The notes beneath the pieces are model-generated. The model saw only the letters and a list, made by a program, of their open reading frames with translations. It was not told the DNA's origin and did not search any database. From Martinezella tropici (lineage in GTDB: Bacteria > Pseudomonadota > Alphaproteobacteria > Rhizobiales > Rhizobiaceae), in NCBI GenBank assembly GCA_000799755.1, contig JUHI01000001.1:806001-870000 (forward strand): a DNA stretch of 64,000 nucleotides, given 5' to 3'. A program made the translations under genes and the position numbers. Positions 43,957 to 53,134 of the stretch are shown in pieces; the first letter of the stretch is position 1, and each line of letters begins with the position of its first letter.

Positions 43957-44484
43957 TCAGAGAATAGCCTTGAGGCTTCTGACCGAGGTGTCGACGATCT
44001 CCTCGATCGTGGCGTCGATGTCTACGGTGACGACACCGGGTTCGCCCGTCGGCACTTCCAGCGTCTGGAGCTGGCTTTCGAGCAGCGACGCCGGCATGAA
44101 ATGGCCCTTGCGCTCGCCCATGCGCTTGGTCAGCAACTCCTTGGAGCCGTCGAGATAGATGAAATAGAGATGGCCGCCGGCCGATGCCCGCAGGCGCTCG
44201 CGATAGACGCGCTTCAGTGCCGAGCAGGAAACGGCAATGCCTTCGCCCTTGGCAAGGCTTGCCGCGATCACCGCGCCAATCTTTTCCAGCCAGGGCCAGC
44301 GATCCTCATCCGTCAGCGGAATGCCCTTGCTCATCTTTTCGACATTGGCGGCCGGATGCAGCGCATCGCCTTCGATGAAATGGACGCCGAGCCGAGCCGC
44401 GACACCCTCGCCGATCGAGGATTTGCCGCTGCCGCTCACGCCCATGACGATGATGGCAAGGGGGGCATCTTGGTTATCGTGCAT
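43957..44484 (-). CDS. gntK: Gluconokinase
   Basis: 175 residues, the size of GntK. P-loop IIVMGVSGSGKSSIG, then FIEGDALHPAANVEKMSKGIPLTDEDRWPWL, the substrate-binding signature, and CSALKRVYRERLR, then ERKGHFMPASLLESQLQTLE. It phosphorylates gluconate to 6-phosphogluconate for the Entner-Doudoroff or pentose phosphate pathway. Start ATG 44484 is preferred; a GTG at 44520 extends the frame without a good ribosome-binding site. Confidence 0.95.
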   Translation of the reverse strand: MHDNQDAPLAIIVMGVSGSGKSSIGEGVAARLGVHFIEGDALHPAANVEKMSKGIPLTDEDRWPWLEKIGAVIAASLAKGEGIAVSCSALKRVYRERLRASAGGHLYFIYLDGSKELLTKRMGERKGHFMPASLLESQLQTLEVPTGEPGVVTVDIDATIEEIVDTSVRSLKAIL

Positions 44485-44556
44485 AGGCCCGTCCGAAATG
44501 ATTGATTTCAAATCGGGCACGGCCGCTTTTCAGCCATGCCCGATTCGCAACTTGGA

Positions 44557-45510
44557 TCAATCCAGCGGAAAGAAACAGGAAAATTTATGCGTTTCCTCGC
44601 CCGCCAGTTCCGGTTCGACCTGGCGACACTTGTCCTGGGCCCGCCAGCAGCGCGGATTGAAGTGACATCCCTTCGGCGGGTTGAGCGGCGACGGCAGCTC
44701 ACCCTGCAGGCGGATACGGTTCTTCTCGCGCTCCGGATCGGCGATCGGCGTCGCCGACAGAAGGGCTGCCGTATAGGGATGACGCGGGCGGGTGAAGACC
44801 TCTTCGGCCGTGCCGGTTTCCACCGGGCGCCCGAGATACATCACCATCACGTCGTCGGCGATGTGGCGAACGACGGAGAGGCCGTGCGAAATGAAGAGAT
44901 AGGCAAGACCCATCTCCTTCTGCAGGTCCATCAAGAGGTTCAGCACCTGCGCCTGGATCGACAGATCGAGCGCGGAGACCGGCTCGTCGAGAACAAGTAC
45001 CTTCGGCCTGAGCATCAGGGCGCGCGCAATGGCGATACGCTGGCGCTGACCGCCGGAGAACATGTGCGGATAGCGATCGTAATGTTCCGGCCGCAAGCCG
45101 ACGCGGGCCATCATCTCCTCGGCCTTGCGGCGGCGGGTGGCGGCATCGTCATCGGTGTTGATCTTCAGCGGCTCTTCCAGAATGGAACCGACCTTCTGGC
45201 GCGGGTTGAGCGAGCCGTATGGATTCTGGAACACGATCTGCACGGCGCCGCGCAGGCTGCGGTCGCCGAGCTTGGCGGGCTTGCCATCGATCAGCAATTC
45301 GCCAGCCGTCGGGTTTTCGATCATCGTCACCAGGCGGGCGAGCGTCGACTTGCCGCAACCGGATTCACCCACGACGGCGAGCGTGCGGCCCGACTGCAGG
45401 CTGAAGCTGACGCCGTTCAATGCCTTGACGGTCGCCTCCGGTTTGAAGCTGCCGCGCTTGACGGTGTAGAAGCGGGCGAGATCGCGCCCTTCGAGAACAG
45501 CGCCGGTCAT
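44557..45510 (-). CDS. dppF: Dipeptide ABC transporter ATP-binding protein DppF
   Basis: 317 residues. Walker A GESGCGKSTL, signature FSGGQRQRIAIARAL, Walker B KVLVLDEPVSALD, and the oligopeptide-transporter C-terminal Cys motif (CHFNPRCWRAQDKC...), which can hold an Fe-S cluster. The start overlaps the dppD stop in ATGA. Last gene of dppABCDF, which in Rhizobium leguminosarum imports dipeptides and delta-aminolevulinic acid (literature recalled). Confidence 0.95.
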   Translation of the reverse strand: MTGAVLEGRDLARFYTVKRGSFKPEATVKALNGVSFSLQSGRTLAVVGESGCGKSTLARLVTMIENPTAGELLIDGKPAKLGDRSLRGAVQIVFQNPYGSLNPRQKVGSILEEPLKINTDDDAATRRRKAEEMMARVGLRPEHYDRYPHMFSGGQRQRIAIARALMLRPKVLVLDEPVSALDLSIQAQVLNLLMDLQKEMGLAYLFISHGLSVVRHIADDVMVMYLGRPVETGTAEEVFTRPRHPYTAALLSATPIADPEREKNRIRLQGELPSPLNPPKGCHFNPRCWRAQDKCRQVEPELAGEETHKFSCFFPLD

Positions 45511-46523
45511 GCGGCACCTCCTGCTTGTTGCGCGGCGGCGATGCCGGGATGTCCGAGCGGCTTGCCATGTTCCAGCGGATAGTTGCAAAGGGTGAGGCCG
45601 AGTTCGCCGCCCTGGCGCTTGACGCCCTTGTCGCATTCCGGGGTTGCGAAGGAGCAGCGCGGCGCAAAAAGACAGCCGGTCGGACGATCGTGCTGGCCGG
45701 GAACGACGCCGGCAATCGACGGCAGGCGTTCGCCGACTTCGGCGCGCTCGGGCAGAGCCGAGAGAAGTGCCGCCGTATAGGGATGATGCGGATCGCGGAA
45801 CAGCTCCTTGACCGGCTGCTCCTCGACCTTCTGGCCGGCATACTGCACCTGCACGCGCTCCGCCGTTTCGGCAACGACGCCCATGTCATGGGTGATGAGC
45901 ACGAGCGCCATGCCCTGCTCCTGCTGCAGACGCACGAGCAGATCGAGGATCTGCGCCTGGATCGTCACGTCGAGCGCGGTCGTCGGCTCGTCGGCGATCA
46001 GCAGTTTCGGATTGCAGGCGAGCGCCATGGCGATCATGACGCGCTGGCTCATGCCGCCGGACATCTGATGCGGGAAGTTCGACAGGCGATCTTCCGGTGC
46101 GGGAATGCCGACGAGCTTCAGAAGCTCGATCGAGCGTTCGCGGCGTGCCTTGCGGTCGAGACCCATGTGGATGCGTAGGGTTTCGCCGAGCTGGAAGCCG
46201 ACCGTGAAGCACGGATTGAGGCTGGACATCGGCTCCTGGAAGATCATCGCCATGTCCTTGCCGATGATCTTGCGGCGCTGGCGGGCGGAGATGCTGCGAA
46301 GGTCCTTGCCGTCGAACATCATGCGGTCGGCAGTGATCTTCGCCGTCCAGGGCAGCAGGCCCATCATGGCAAGCATGGAGACCGACTTGCCGGAACCGGA
46401 TTCACCGACGATCGACAGGATTTCGCCCTTGTCGCATTTCAGCGAGACGCCATCGACCGCCCGGAACAGGCCGGACGAGGTCTGGAATTCGACGGATAGG
46501 TTGGAGATATCGAGGAGTGCCAT
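45507..46523 (-). CDS. dppD: Dipeptide ABC transporter ATP-binding protein DppD
   Basis: 338 residues. Walker [12 protein letters not shown], signature [15 protein letters not shown], Walker [14 protein letters not shown]-terminal [15 protein letters not shown]ys motif. The start (46523) shares one base with the dppC stop (TAATG), and its stop overlaps dppF. Pairs with DppF as the energising subunits. Confidence 0.96.
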   Translation of the reverse strand: MALLDISNLSVEFQTSSGLFRAVDGVSLKCDKGEILSIVGESGSGKSVSMLAMMGLLPWTAKITADRMMFDGKDLRSISARQRRKIIGKDMAMIFQEPMSSLNPCFTVGFQLGETLRIHMGLDRKARRERSIELLKLVGIPAPEDRLSNFPHQMSGGMSQRVMIAMALACNPKLLIADEPTTALDVTIQAQILDLLVRLQQEQGMALVLITHDMGVVAETAERVQVQYAGQKVEEQPVKELFRDPHHPYTAALLSALPERAEVGERLPSIAGVVPGQHDRPTGCLFAPRCSFATPECDKGVKRQGGELGLTLCNYPLEHGKPLGHPGIAAAQQAGGAA

Positions 46524-47416
46524 TACGACCTCTTCAGCTTCGGGTCGAAGGCATCGCGCAGGCCGTCGCCCATCAAATTGATGGCGAGAACCGTAATCAG
46601 GATACAGAGACCGGGGAAAGTGACGAGCCAAGGATTGCTCAGGAAGAATTCACGCGAGTCCGCGAGCATCGTGCCCCATTCCGCCGTTGGCGGCTGCGCG
46701 CCCTGGCCGAGGAAGCCGAGAGCGGCGGCATCCAGAATCGCCGACGAGAAGGAGAGCGTCGTCTGGACGATCAACGGCCCAAGACAGTTGGGCAGGATCG
46801 TCTTGAACATCAGCCGCAACGAACCAGCGCCTGCAACACGCGAGGCGACGACATATTCCTTGTCGCGCTCGGCCATGACGGAGGCGCGGGTCAGGCGAAC
46901 GAAATGCGGCTGGTAGGTGATGGCGATGGCTATCATCGCATTCGTCAGACCAGCCCCGAGGATCGCGACCAGCACCAAGGCCAGCAGCAGCGAGGGAACG
47001 GCGAGGATAATATCCATGACGCGCATGATGATCGTGTCCGTGTAGCCACGAACATAGCCGGCAACGAGACCGATCAAGACGCCGGCGGCTGCGGAAACCG
47101 AAGCGACCACAAGGCCGATGAATAGCGAATACCGCGTGCCGTAGATGAGGCGCGACAGCAAATCGCGGCCAATGGCGTCCGTGCCGAGCAGGAAGCTGCT
47201 GTTGCCGCCCTCCGCCCAGACCGGCGGCAGGCGCTGCATGGTGCTGCCGTAGGCGGTGTCAGGATTGTGAGGTGCGACGATACTGGCGAAGATCGCCAGC
47301 AGGAGGACGAAGACGAAGATCGCAAGTCCGATGACGGCGCCCTTGTTGCGGGAAAAATAATACCAGAACTCCGCCAGAGCGGAAGGACGGTCGGTTTTGA
47401 CGCTTACCGTGCTCAT
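46523..47416 (-). CDS. dppC: Dipeptide ABC transporter permease DppC
   Basis: 297 residues. An N-terminal OppC-type helix (KGAVIGLAIFVFVLLLAIFASIVAP) and GTDAIGRDLLSRLIYGTRYSLFIG precede the inner-membrane BPD_transp domain with the EAA-like loop AERDKEYVVASRVAGAGSLRLMFKTILPN. About six membrane helices. 9 bp downstream of dppB. Confidence 0.95.
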   Translation of the reverse strand: MSTVSVKTDRPSALAEFWYYFSRNKGAVIGLAIFVFVLLLAIFASIVAPHNPDTAYGSTMQRLPPVWAEGGNSSFLLGTDAIGRDLLSRLIYGTRYSLFIGLVVASVSAAAGVLIGLVAGYVRGYTDTIIMRVMDIILAVPSLLLALVLVAILGAGLTNAMIAIAITYQPHFVRLTRASVMAERDKEYVVASRVAGAGSLRLMFKTILPNCLGPLIVQTTLSFSSAILDAAALGFLGQGAQPPTAEWGTMLADSREFFLSNPWLVTFPGLCILITVLAINLMGDGLRDAFDPKLKRS

Positions 47417-47425
47417 GGACCGCTC

Positions 47426-48430
47426 CTAGTGACGAATGCGTGGATTGATAAAGCCGTAGAGCAGGTCGACGGCGAGGTTGACGGACATGACGATGCCGGC
47501 GATCAGCAACAAGCCACCCTGCACCACCGGATAATCGCGCTTGGTGACCGCATCGATCATCCACTTGCCGATACCAGGCCAGGAGAAGATGCTTTCCGTC
47601 AGGATGGCGCCGCCAAGCAGCACGCCGGTCTGCAGACCGATCGTGGTGATGACGGGGATCATGGCGTTGCGCAGCGCATGCACGGAAACGACGCGCACCG
47701 GCGACAGGCCCTTGGAGCGGGCGGTGCGGACATAATCCTCGCCGAGCACTTCAAGCATGGCGGAGCGCGTCTGGCGGGCGATGACGGCAAGCGGGATGGT
47801 GCCGAGCACGATGGTCGGCAGAATCAGCGAATTGAGAGCGGACCAGAAGGCGCCCTTCTGTCCGGAGAGCAGGCTGTCGATCAGCATGAAACCGGTAATG
47901 GGCTTGAAGAAATAGATGAGGCCGATGCGGCCGGAAACCGGCGTCCAGTGCAGATAGCCGCTGAACAGAATGATCAGCAGCAGACCCCACCAGAAGATCG
48001 GCATGGAAAAGCCGACGAGGGCCACGCCCATGACGCTCTGGTCGAACCAGGTCCCTCGCTTGACGGCGGCGAAAACGCCGGCCGGGATGCCAAGACAGGC
48101 CGCGAGAATCATGGCGCAGAGCGACAGCTCCAGCGTTGCCGGAAAGAAGGTGAAGAAGTCGGTCAATACATCACGCTTCGTCGTGATCGAAGCGCCGAAA
48201 TCACCGTGCAGGACGTTCCAGAGATATTTGCCGTACTGGACGACTATCGGCTGGTCGTAGCCGAGATCGTGCGAGATCTGCGCATGGCGTTCCGGCGACA
48301 TGACGCGTTCGCCCGACAGCAGCATGACGGGATCGCCGGGAAGCAGGCGAATGAGCGAGAAGGCGACGATCGATACGCCGAGGAATGTCGGGATCAGCAC
48401 CGCAAGGCGGCTGAAAAAAAATCGCAACAT
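47426..48430 (-). CDS. dppB: Dipeptide ABC transporter permease DppB
   Basis: 334 residues. N-terminal FFFSRLAVLIPTFLGVSIVAFSLIRLLPGDPV is the typical DppB/OppB start. The EAA loop is LGEDYVRTARSKGLSPVRVVSVHALRNAMIPVIT. Six membrane helices. It is separated from dppA by 89 bp containing strong hairpins. Confidence 0.96.
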   Translation of the reverse strand: MLRFFFSRLAVLIPTFLGVSIVAFSLIRLLPGDPVMLLSGERVMSPERHAQISHDLGYDQPIVVQYGKYLWNVLHGDFGASITTKRDVLTDFFTFFPATLELSLCAMILAACLGIPAGVFAAVKRGTWFDQSVMGVALVGFSMPIFWWGLLLIILFSGYLHWTPVSGRIGLIYFFKPITGFMLIDSLLSGQKGAFWSALNSLILPTIVLGTIPLAVIARQTRSAMLEVLGEDYVRTARSKGLSPVRVVSVHALRNAMIPVITTIGLQTGVLLGGAILTESIFSWPGIGKWMIDAVTKRDYPVVQGGLLLIAGIVMSVNLAVDLLYGFINPRIRH

Positions 48431-48449
48431 GACAGTTGTCCAAATTTTT

Positions 48450-48501
48450 CCGGCGGTCAGACAGGGTGTCTGACCGCCGGGTCGCCCGGTCCTGGCCGGG
48501 C
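48450..48501 (-). other. Intercistronic hairpins between dppA and dppB
   Basis: CCGGCGGTCAGACA (48450-48463) pairs perfectly over 14 bases with TGTCTGACCGCCGG (48467-48480) around a GGG loop. A smaller hairpin GCCCGG/CCGGGC (48484-48489/48496-48501) adjoins it on the dppA side. On the minus strand AAAAATTT follows the big stem rather than a T-run, so partial termination or protection of the dppA mRNA 3' end is likelier than full termination. Confidence 0.7.
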
Positions 48502-48519
48502 ATTCTTACAGATTTTTCG

Positions 48520-50115
48520 TTATTCGGCGATATCGACGCCGTCGAAGCGGTGAACGCCAACCGGGTCCTGATGGTAACCGGTAACATTCTTCGTCATCGG
48601 GACGAACTCTTCCGAATGGTCGATGGTCATCCAGGGTGCTTCGCGCTTGAAGACGACCTGAGCCTGTTCGTAGAGCTTGGTGCGCTCCTTGACGTCAGCC
48701 GTCTGCTTGGCCTTCTTCACCAGATCGTCGAATTCCTTGTTGCACCACTGTGCGCGGTTGTTGCCGCCGACGGCATCGCAGCCGAGCAGCGTGTCAAGGA
48801 AGTTGTCCGGATCGCCATTGTCACCGGTCCAGCCGAGGATGGCCGCACCATCGCGATCCTTGGCGGAGGAGAGCTTCAGGTACTGAGCCCAGTCATAGGT
48901 GACGATCTCGACCTTGACGCCGATCTTGGCGAGGTCCGCCTGCATCAGCTCGGCAGCGCGGCGTGCATTCAGCATGTACGGGCGCGACACCGGCATCGCC
49001 CAGATCTTCATGCTGAGATCCTTGACGCCAGCCTTTTCGAGCATCTTCTTGGCTTCTTCAGGATTGAAGGCGTCGTCCTTCACGTCCTTGTTGTAGGACC
49101 ACATGGTCGGCGGGATCGGGTTGGTGGCAACCGTGGCCGAACCCTGGAAGACGGCATCGACGATGGCCTGCTTGTTGACGGCCATGTTGATGGCGCGACG
49201 GACTTCAGCCTTGTCGAACGGTGCAACCAGCGTGTTGTAAGCGAGGTAGGAAACGTTCAGGCCAGCCTGCTCGAGAACCTTGAGGTTCTTGTCGGCCTTC
49301 AGGTCCTTGATGTCGGCTGCGTTCGGGTAAGGCATGATGTTGCACTCGCCCGACTTCAGCTTCTGCGCGCGGACGGATGCATCCGGCGTGATCGCGAAGA
49401 CGAGATCGTCGATCTTTTCCTTGCCCTTGAAGTAGGTCTCGTTGGCCTTGTAGCGGATGACGGCATCCGGCTGGTAGGCGACGAAGGTGAATGCGCCAGT
49501 GCCGAGCGGCTGCTGGTTCATCTGCTCCATCTTGCCGTCGGCCTGAAGCTTGTCGGCATATTCCTTCGACAGGATCGAGGCGAAGTCCATGGCCAGGTCG
49601 GCGAGGAAAGGAGCTTCCGGACGGTTCAGAACGAACTTGACGGTGAGGTCGTCAACCTTGTCGATCGACTTGATGAGCTTCGGGAAGCCCATGCCATCGG
49701 CGTATTCATAGGAGCCGCCGGCGACATACTTCGCCCACGGGCTATCCGTGCCAAGCTGACGGGTGATCGAGAAGATGACGTCATCGGCATTGAGGTCACG
49801 CGTCGGCGTGAAGAAATCGGTGGTCTGGAACTTCACGCCCTTGCGGAGCTTGAAGGTGTATTCCTTGCCGTCCGGAGACACGGTCCAGCTTTCAGCGAGG
49901 CCCGGCTCGATCTCGGTGCTGCCATGCTTGAATTCGACGAGGCGGCTATAGACCGTACGCGAGGAAGCGTCGAAGGTGTTGCCACCCGTATAGAGACCCG
50001 GATCGAAACCTTCCGGCGAGCTTTCAGAGCAATAGACAAGCGTTTTTGACCAGGCGGACGTTGCCATGACCGAAGCCAGGGCTGTCACTGCCAGCAGGAC
50101 AGAAATCTTTTTCAT
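48520..50115 (-). CDS. dppA: Periplasmic dipeptide-binding protein DppA
   Basis: 531 residues. The signal peptide KKISVLLAVTALASVMATSAWS is followed by KTLVYCSESSPEGFDPGLYTGG, a classic DppA start. SBP_bac_5 blocks include YTFKLRKGVKFQTTDFF, FSITRQLG, and EVRRAINMAVNKQAIVD. The literature link to Rhizobium DppA suggests dipeptides and delta-aminolevulinate. First gene of the operon; its leader 50116-50399 is long. Confidence 0.96.
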   Translation of the reverse strand: MKKISVLLAVTALASVMATSAWSKTLVYCSESSPEGFDPGLYTGGNTFDASSRTVYSRLVEFKHGSTEIEPGLAESWTVSPDGKEYTFKLRKGVKFQTTDFFTPTRDLNADDVIFSITRQLGTDSPWAKYVAGGSYEYADGMGFPKLIKSIDKVDDLTVKFVLNRPEAPFLADLAMDFASILSKEYADKLQADGKMEQMNQQPLGTGAFTFVAYQPDAVIRYKANETYFKGKEKIDDLVFAITPDASVRAQKLKSGECNIMPYPNAADIKDLKADKNLKVLEQAGLNVSYLAYNTLVAPFDKAEVRRAINMAVNKQAIVDAVFQGSATVATNPIPPTMWSYNKDVKDDAFNPEEAKKMLEKAGVKDLSMKIWAMPVSRPYMLNARRAAELMQADLAKIGVKVEIVTYDWAQYLKLSSAKDRDGAAILGWTGDNGDPDNFLDTLLGCDAVGGNNRAQWCNKEFDDLVKKAKQTADVKERTKLYEQAQVVFKREAPWMTIDHSEEFVPMTKNVTGYHQDPVGVHRFDGVDIAE

Positions 50116-50399
50116 GATATCGTTTCCCAGATTTGTTATTCTTTTGAAGCCGTGGACACCACCAGAGGTTCCCATCCGGATCGCGCCGATGGAACTTTAT
50201 TTTAAGTTTGAAAGCAACAAGCGCCGCCTAAATTTTTTCCAAATCGTAGAGTTTGGAAATTTTCGGACGAAAAAACCTCTGGATTGGCAAGATTCTGGCA
50301 AATTTTTGCATCTTTTTGTCAGATTCAGAATGATTTGACGTTTTCTTCTCACAATCCGCAGACCCTGTATTGCCCGGATAGGAGGCAACACAAACGAAA
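50116..50399 (-). promoter_or_regulatory. Upstream region of dppA
   Basis: About 280 AT-rich bases between the rirA terminator and dppA. It should hold the dpp promoter. I searched by eye for an IRO motif (TGA-N9-TCA) and found none with correct spacing; the nearest is TGA-N10-TCA at 50336-50351 or so. No other clear palindrome. Confidence 0.4.
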
Positions 50400-50428
50400 A
50401 TCCGCAGCTACCGGAGGTAACTGCGGAT
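50393..50428 (-). terminator. Intrinsic terminator of rirA
   Basis: On the minus strand ATCCGCAG...CTGCGGAT forms a 13-bp stem with one mismatch and a small loop (50400-50428), followed by TTTTCGTTTG. It begins 30 bases past the rirA stop and separates rirA from dppABCDF transcription. Confidence 0.85.
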
Positions 50429-50458
50429 CGAAAATGCGATCGAATTTGCAGCGCGCAA

Positions 50459-50947
50459 TCAGGCTGCAGGCGCGGAAACCGCCGGTTTCTTGGCAATCGC
50501 CTTATGATCGGCATCGGTGAGGCCAAGCAGGAAGTTGATCTGCGGACGCGCCTTGACCAGGTCGTCGATCGAATATTCTGTGAGAACGTCGAAGAAAGCG
50601 TTCAGCGCCTTGCGCAACGCCGAGTTGAGACCGCAACTATCGACCAGCGGGCACTCCACCACGCCATCCTCGAAGCATTCCGCCATGGCGAAGCTGTCTT
50701 CGGTGACGCGAACGACGTCGAACAGGCTGATATCGGTCGCGGGCTTGGCAAGCCGAACGCCGCCATTGCGGCCGCGCACGGTCTCGACGAGACCTGCCTT
50801 TGTCAGCGGCTGCAGGATCTTGAAGAGAAACAGCTCGGAAACGCTGTACGCCCTCGCGATTTCCGGGATTCGGCTCAGATGGCCATCATTGGCGGCGCAA
50901 TACATCAACATGCGCACTGCGTAATTAGTCTGCTTCGTCAAGCGCAT
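50459..50947 (-). CDS. rirA: Rhizobial iron regulator RirA (Rrf2 family)
   Basis: 162 residues. The Rrf2 HTH starts MRLTKQTNYAVRMLMYCAAN, and the Fe-S ligands are Cys91, Cys99 and Cys105 in ECFEDGVVECPLVDSCGLN, exactly the RirA arrangement. With a [4Fe-4S] cluster it represses iron uptake (siderophore, haem, ferric transport) genes; cluster loss under iron or oxygen stress relieves repression. It lies directly upstream of dppABCDF, as in R. leguminosarum. A palindromic IRO-like site lies 81-95 bases upstream. Confidence 0.98.
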   Translation of the reverse strand: MRLTKQTNYAVRMLMYCAANDGHLSRIPEIARAYSVSELFLFKILQPLTKAGLVETVRGRNGGVRLAKPATDISLFDVVRVTEDSFAMAECFEDGVVECPLVDSCGLNSALRKALNAFFDVLTEYSIDDLVKARPQINFLLGLTDADHKAIAKKPAVSAPAA

Positions 50948-51023
50948 GCCGATCTCCTGGAATCAAGGCTGCTTAGGGGCTGGACCCGTATATAGTGGCT
51001 TTCTCAGTTTTGAACAATTCCAA

Positions 51024-51042
51024 AATATGAAATTCATATTCA
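51024..51042 (-). promoter_or_regulatory. IRO-like operator upstream of rirA
   Basis: AATATGAA-A-TTCATATT (51024-51040) is a perfect palindrome. It contains TGA-N9-TCA (51028-51042), the iron-responsive operator consensus bound by RirA in Rhizobium. The position fits autoregulation of rirA. Confidence 0.65.
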
Positions 51043-51102
51043 CGTTATGTCGAAAGCCAGATCGTCCAGCCTTGCCAATGTCTGCCTTGCCCATGCCACG
51101 CT

Positions 51103-51450
51103 TTATGGCGCAGAGACCCAGACGGCCATTTCGCAGCCGCCCGGCTCACGAAAATGAAAACGCCGGCCGCCAGGAAAATCGAAGGCAGGGCGGGTGATGA
51201 CGCCGCCGGCAAATTCGACGGCGCGTTGGGCCGCTTCGAGATCAGTGGTGCGCACGACGGGTAGAGGCGTACCGGCCGCCTCTCCCGCATCCCCGTCGAT
51301 GCCGGCGTCTATTCCCGCCGCCTCGATGACATGGTAGGTCGGCCCATAGCTGACGAAGCTCCAGTCGAAGGCTTCCTCGAAGAAGCGGCGGGTCTTCAGC
51401 CCGTCCTTCGATGGAAATTCGAGATAGTCGATCTGATAGGTCACAGACAT
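51103..51450 (-). CDS. VOC/glyoxalase-superfamily protein
   Basis: 115 residues. The beta-alpha-beta-beta-beta halves are seen in TYQIDYLEFPSKDGLKTRRFFEEAFDWSFVSYGPTYHVI and the C-terminal PAFDFPGGRRFHFREPGGCEMAVW, the usual VOC end with Glu near the last strand. Such proteins act as small dioxygenases, glyoxalases or resistance binders; the ligand is unknown. Start 51450 follows TTGGAGGGCCGCC. Confidence 0.85.
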   Translation of the reverse strand: MSVTYQIDYLEFPSKDGLKTRRFFEEAFDWSFVSYGPTYHVIEAAGIDAGIDGDAGEAAGTPLPVVRTTDLEAAQRAVEFAGGVITRPAFDFPGGRRFHFREPGGCEMAVWVSAP

Positions 51451-51534
51451 GGCGCGGCCCTCCAATTGTTCTTGTTTTGTTCTAGAGCAAAACAATGACA
51501 CAAACAAGACCACTCTATCGAAAACGATCGTAAC

Positions 51535-51568
51535 AAAAAACCGCCGCCCAGGATGTGCCGGGCGGCGG
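51535..51568 (-). terminator. Intrinsic terminator of mmsA
   Basis: CCGCCGCCC (51541-51549) and GGGCGGCGG (51560-51568) form a perfect 9-bp stem; on the minus strand TTTTTT (51540-51535) follows directly. It lies 22 bases after the mmsA stop. Confidence 0.9.
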
Positions 51569-51590
51569 TCGATGTTACCGATGGTGGTGC

Positions 51591-53087
51591 TTACTTCATC
51601 GTCGGCATGACGAATTCGGCGCCATCCTTGATGCCGGACGGCCAGCGGGCGGTGATCGTCTTGGTGCGCGTCCAGAACTTGATCGAGTCCGTGCCGTGCT
51701 GGTTGAGATCGCCGAAGCTCGAAGCCTTCCAGCCGCCGAAGGAGTGGTAGGCGAGCGGAACCGGGATCGGAACGTTGACGCCGATCATGCCGATGTTGAT
51801 ACGCGAGGCGAAGTCGCGGGCCGCATCGCCGTCACGGGTGTAGATGGCGACGCCGTTGCCGTATTCGTGCTTCATCGGCAGTTCGAGGGCTTCCTCGTAG
51901 TTCTTGGCGCGAACGACCGAGAGAACCGGTCCGAAGATCTCGGTCTTGTAGATGTCCATGTCAGGCGTGACGTGGTCGAACAGCGTGCCGCCGACGAAAT
52001 AGCCGTCTTCATAGCCTTGCAGCTTGAAGCCGCGGCCGTCGACGACCAGCTTGGCGCCTTCCTCAACACCACGATCGATCAGACCGTTGACGCGGTTATA
52101 CGCATCCTTGGTGACGAGCGGACCCATATCGGCCTTCTCATCGGTGTAGGGGCCGATGCGCAGGGATTCGATCTTCGGCACCAGCTTCTCGACGAGGCGG
52201 TTTGCCGTCCCTTCGCCGACAGGAACCGCGACCGAGACTGCCATGCAGCGCTCGCCGGCCGAACCGTAGCCTGCGCCCATGAGGGCGTTGACGGCCTGAT
52301 CCATGTCGGCGTCGGGCATGATGATCATGTGGTTCTTCGCGCCGCCGAAGCACTGGGCGCGCTTGCCGTTCATAGCAGCCGTGCCATAGACGTAGCGGGC
52401 GATCGGCGTGGAGCCGACGAAGGAAACGGCCGCGATATCCGGATCGGTCAGGATGGCGTCGACGGCGGTCTTGTCGCCATTGACGACGTTGAGGATGCCG
52501 GCAGGCAGGCCGGCTTCGATCAGGAGTTCGGCAAGGCGGATCGGCAGGGACGGATCACGCTCGGACGGCTTCAGGATGAAGGCGTTGCCGCAGGCGATCG
52601 CAGGCGCAAACATCCACATCGGGATCATGCCCGGGAAGTTGAACGGCGTGATGCCGGCGCCGACGCCAACGGGCTGGCGGATGGAGTACATGTCGATCGC
52701 CGGGCCGGCGCCTTCGGTGAACTCACCCTTCTGCAGGTGCGGAATGCCGCAGACGAATTCGCAGACTTCGAGGCCGCGGATGATATCGCCCTTGGAGTCT
52801 TCGACGGTCTTGCCATGCTCCGAGGAGAGCAGCGTCGCCAGCTCGTCCATGTTCTGGTTCAAGAGTTCGACGAACTTGAAGAAGACGCGGGCGCGGCGCT
52901 GCGGGTTGGTGGCGGCCCATTTCGGCTGCGCTGCCTTGGCGTTTTCGACGGCGGCGCGCAGTTCCTCTACGCTGGCGAGCGCGACCGTCGCCTGCACTTC
53001 GCCGGTTGCCGGATTGTAGACGTTGCTCGTGCGTCCGCTCGTGCCGGCGACGCGCTTGCCGCCGATGAAATGACCAATCTCACGCAT
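51591..53087 (-). CDS. mmsA: Methylmalonate-semialdehyde dehydrogenase (CoA-acylating)
   Basis: 498 residues. Aldehyde-dehydrogenase fold with the MmsA features: GGKRVAGTSGRTSNVYNPATGEV start, PFNFPGMIPMWMFAPAIACGNAFILKPSE, SFVGSTPIARYVYGTAAMNGKRAQCFGGAKNH, and the catalytic Cys in GERCMAVSVAV. It converts methylmalonate or malonate semialdehyde to propionyl- or acetyl-CoA in valine, thymine and myo-inositol catabolism. Start 53087 follows AGGAGGCACATCC. A divergent LysR gene lies 140 bp away. Confidence 0.97.
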   Translation of the reverse strand: MREIGHFIGGKRVAGTSGRTSNVYNPATGEVQATVALASVEELRAAVENAKAAQPKWAATNPQRRARVFFKFVELLNQNMDELATLLSSEHGKTVEDSKGDIIRGLEVCEFVCGIPHLQKGEFTEGAGPAIDMYSIRQPVGVGAGITPFNFPGMIPMWMFAPAIACGNAFILKPSERDPSLPIRLAELLIEAGLPAGILNVVNGDKTAVDAILTDPDIAAVSFVGSTPIARYVYGTAAMNGKRAQCFGGAKNHMIIMPDADMDQAVNALMGAGYGSAGERCMAVSVAVPVGEGTANRLVEKLVPKIESLRIGPYTDEKADMGPLVTKDAYNRVNGLIDRGVEEGAKLVVDGRGFKLQGYEDGYFVGGTLFDHVTPDMDIYKTEIFGPVLSVVRAKNYEEALELPMKHEYGNGVAIYTRDGDAARDFASRINIGMIGVNVPIPVPLAYHSFGGWKASSFGDLNQHGTDSIKFWTRTKTITARWPSGIKDGAEFVMPTMK

Positions 53088-53134
53088 GGATGTGCCTCCT
53101 CGTTTTCTTCGATGGTTACAGGATGGCACTTCAA

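Noticed and set aside
50336..50351. Possible IRO site upstream of dppA
   Set aside because: TGA and TCA are separated by ten bases rather than nine, so it does not match the operator consensus.
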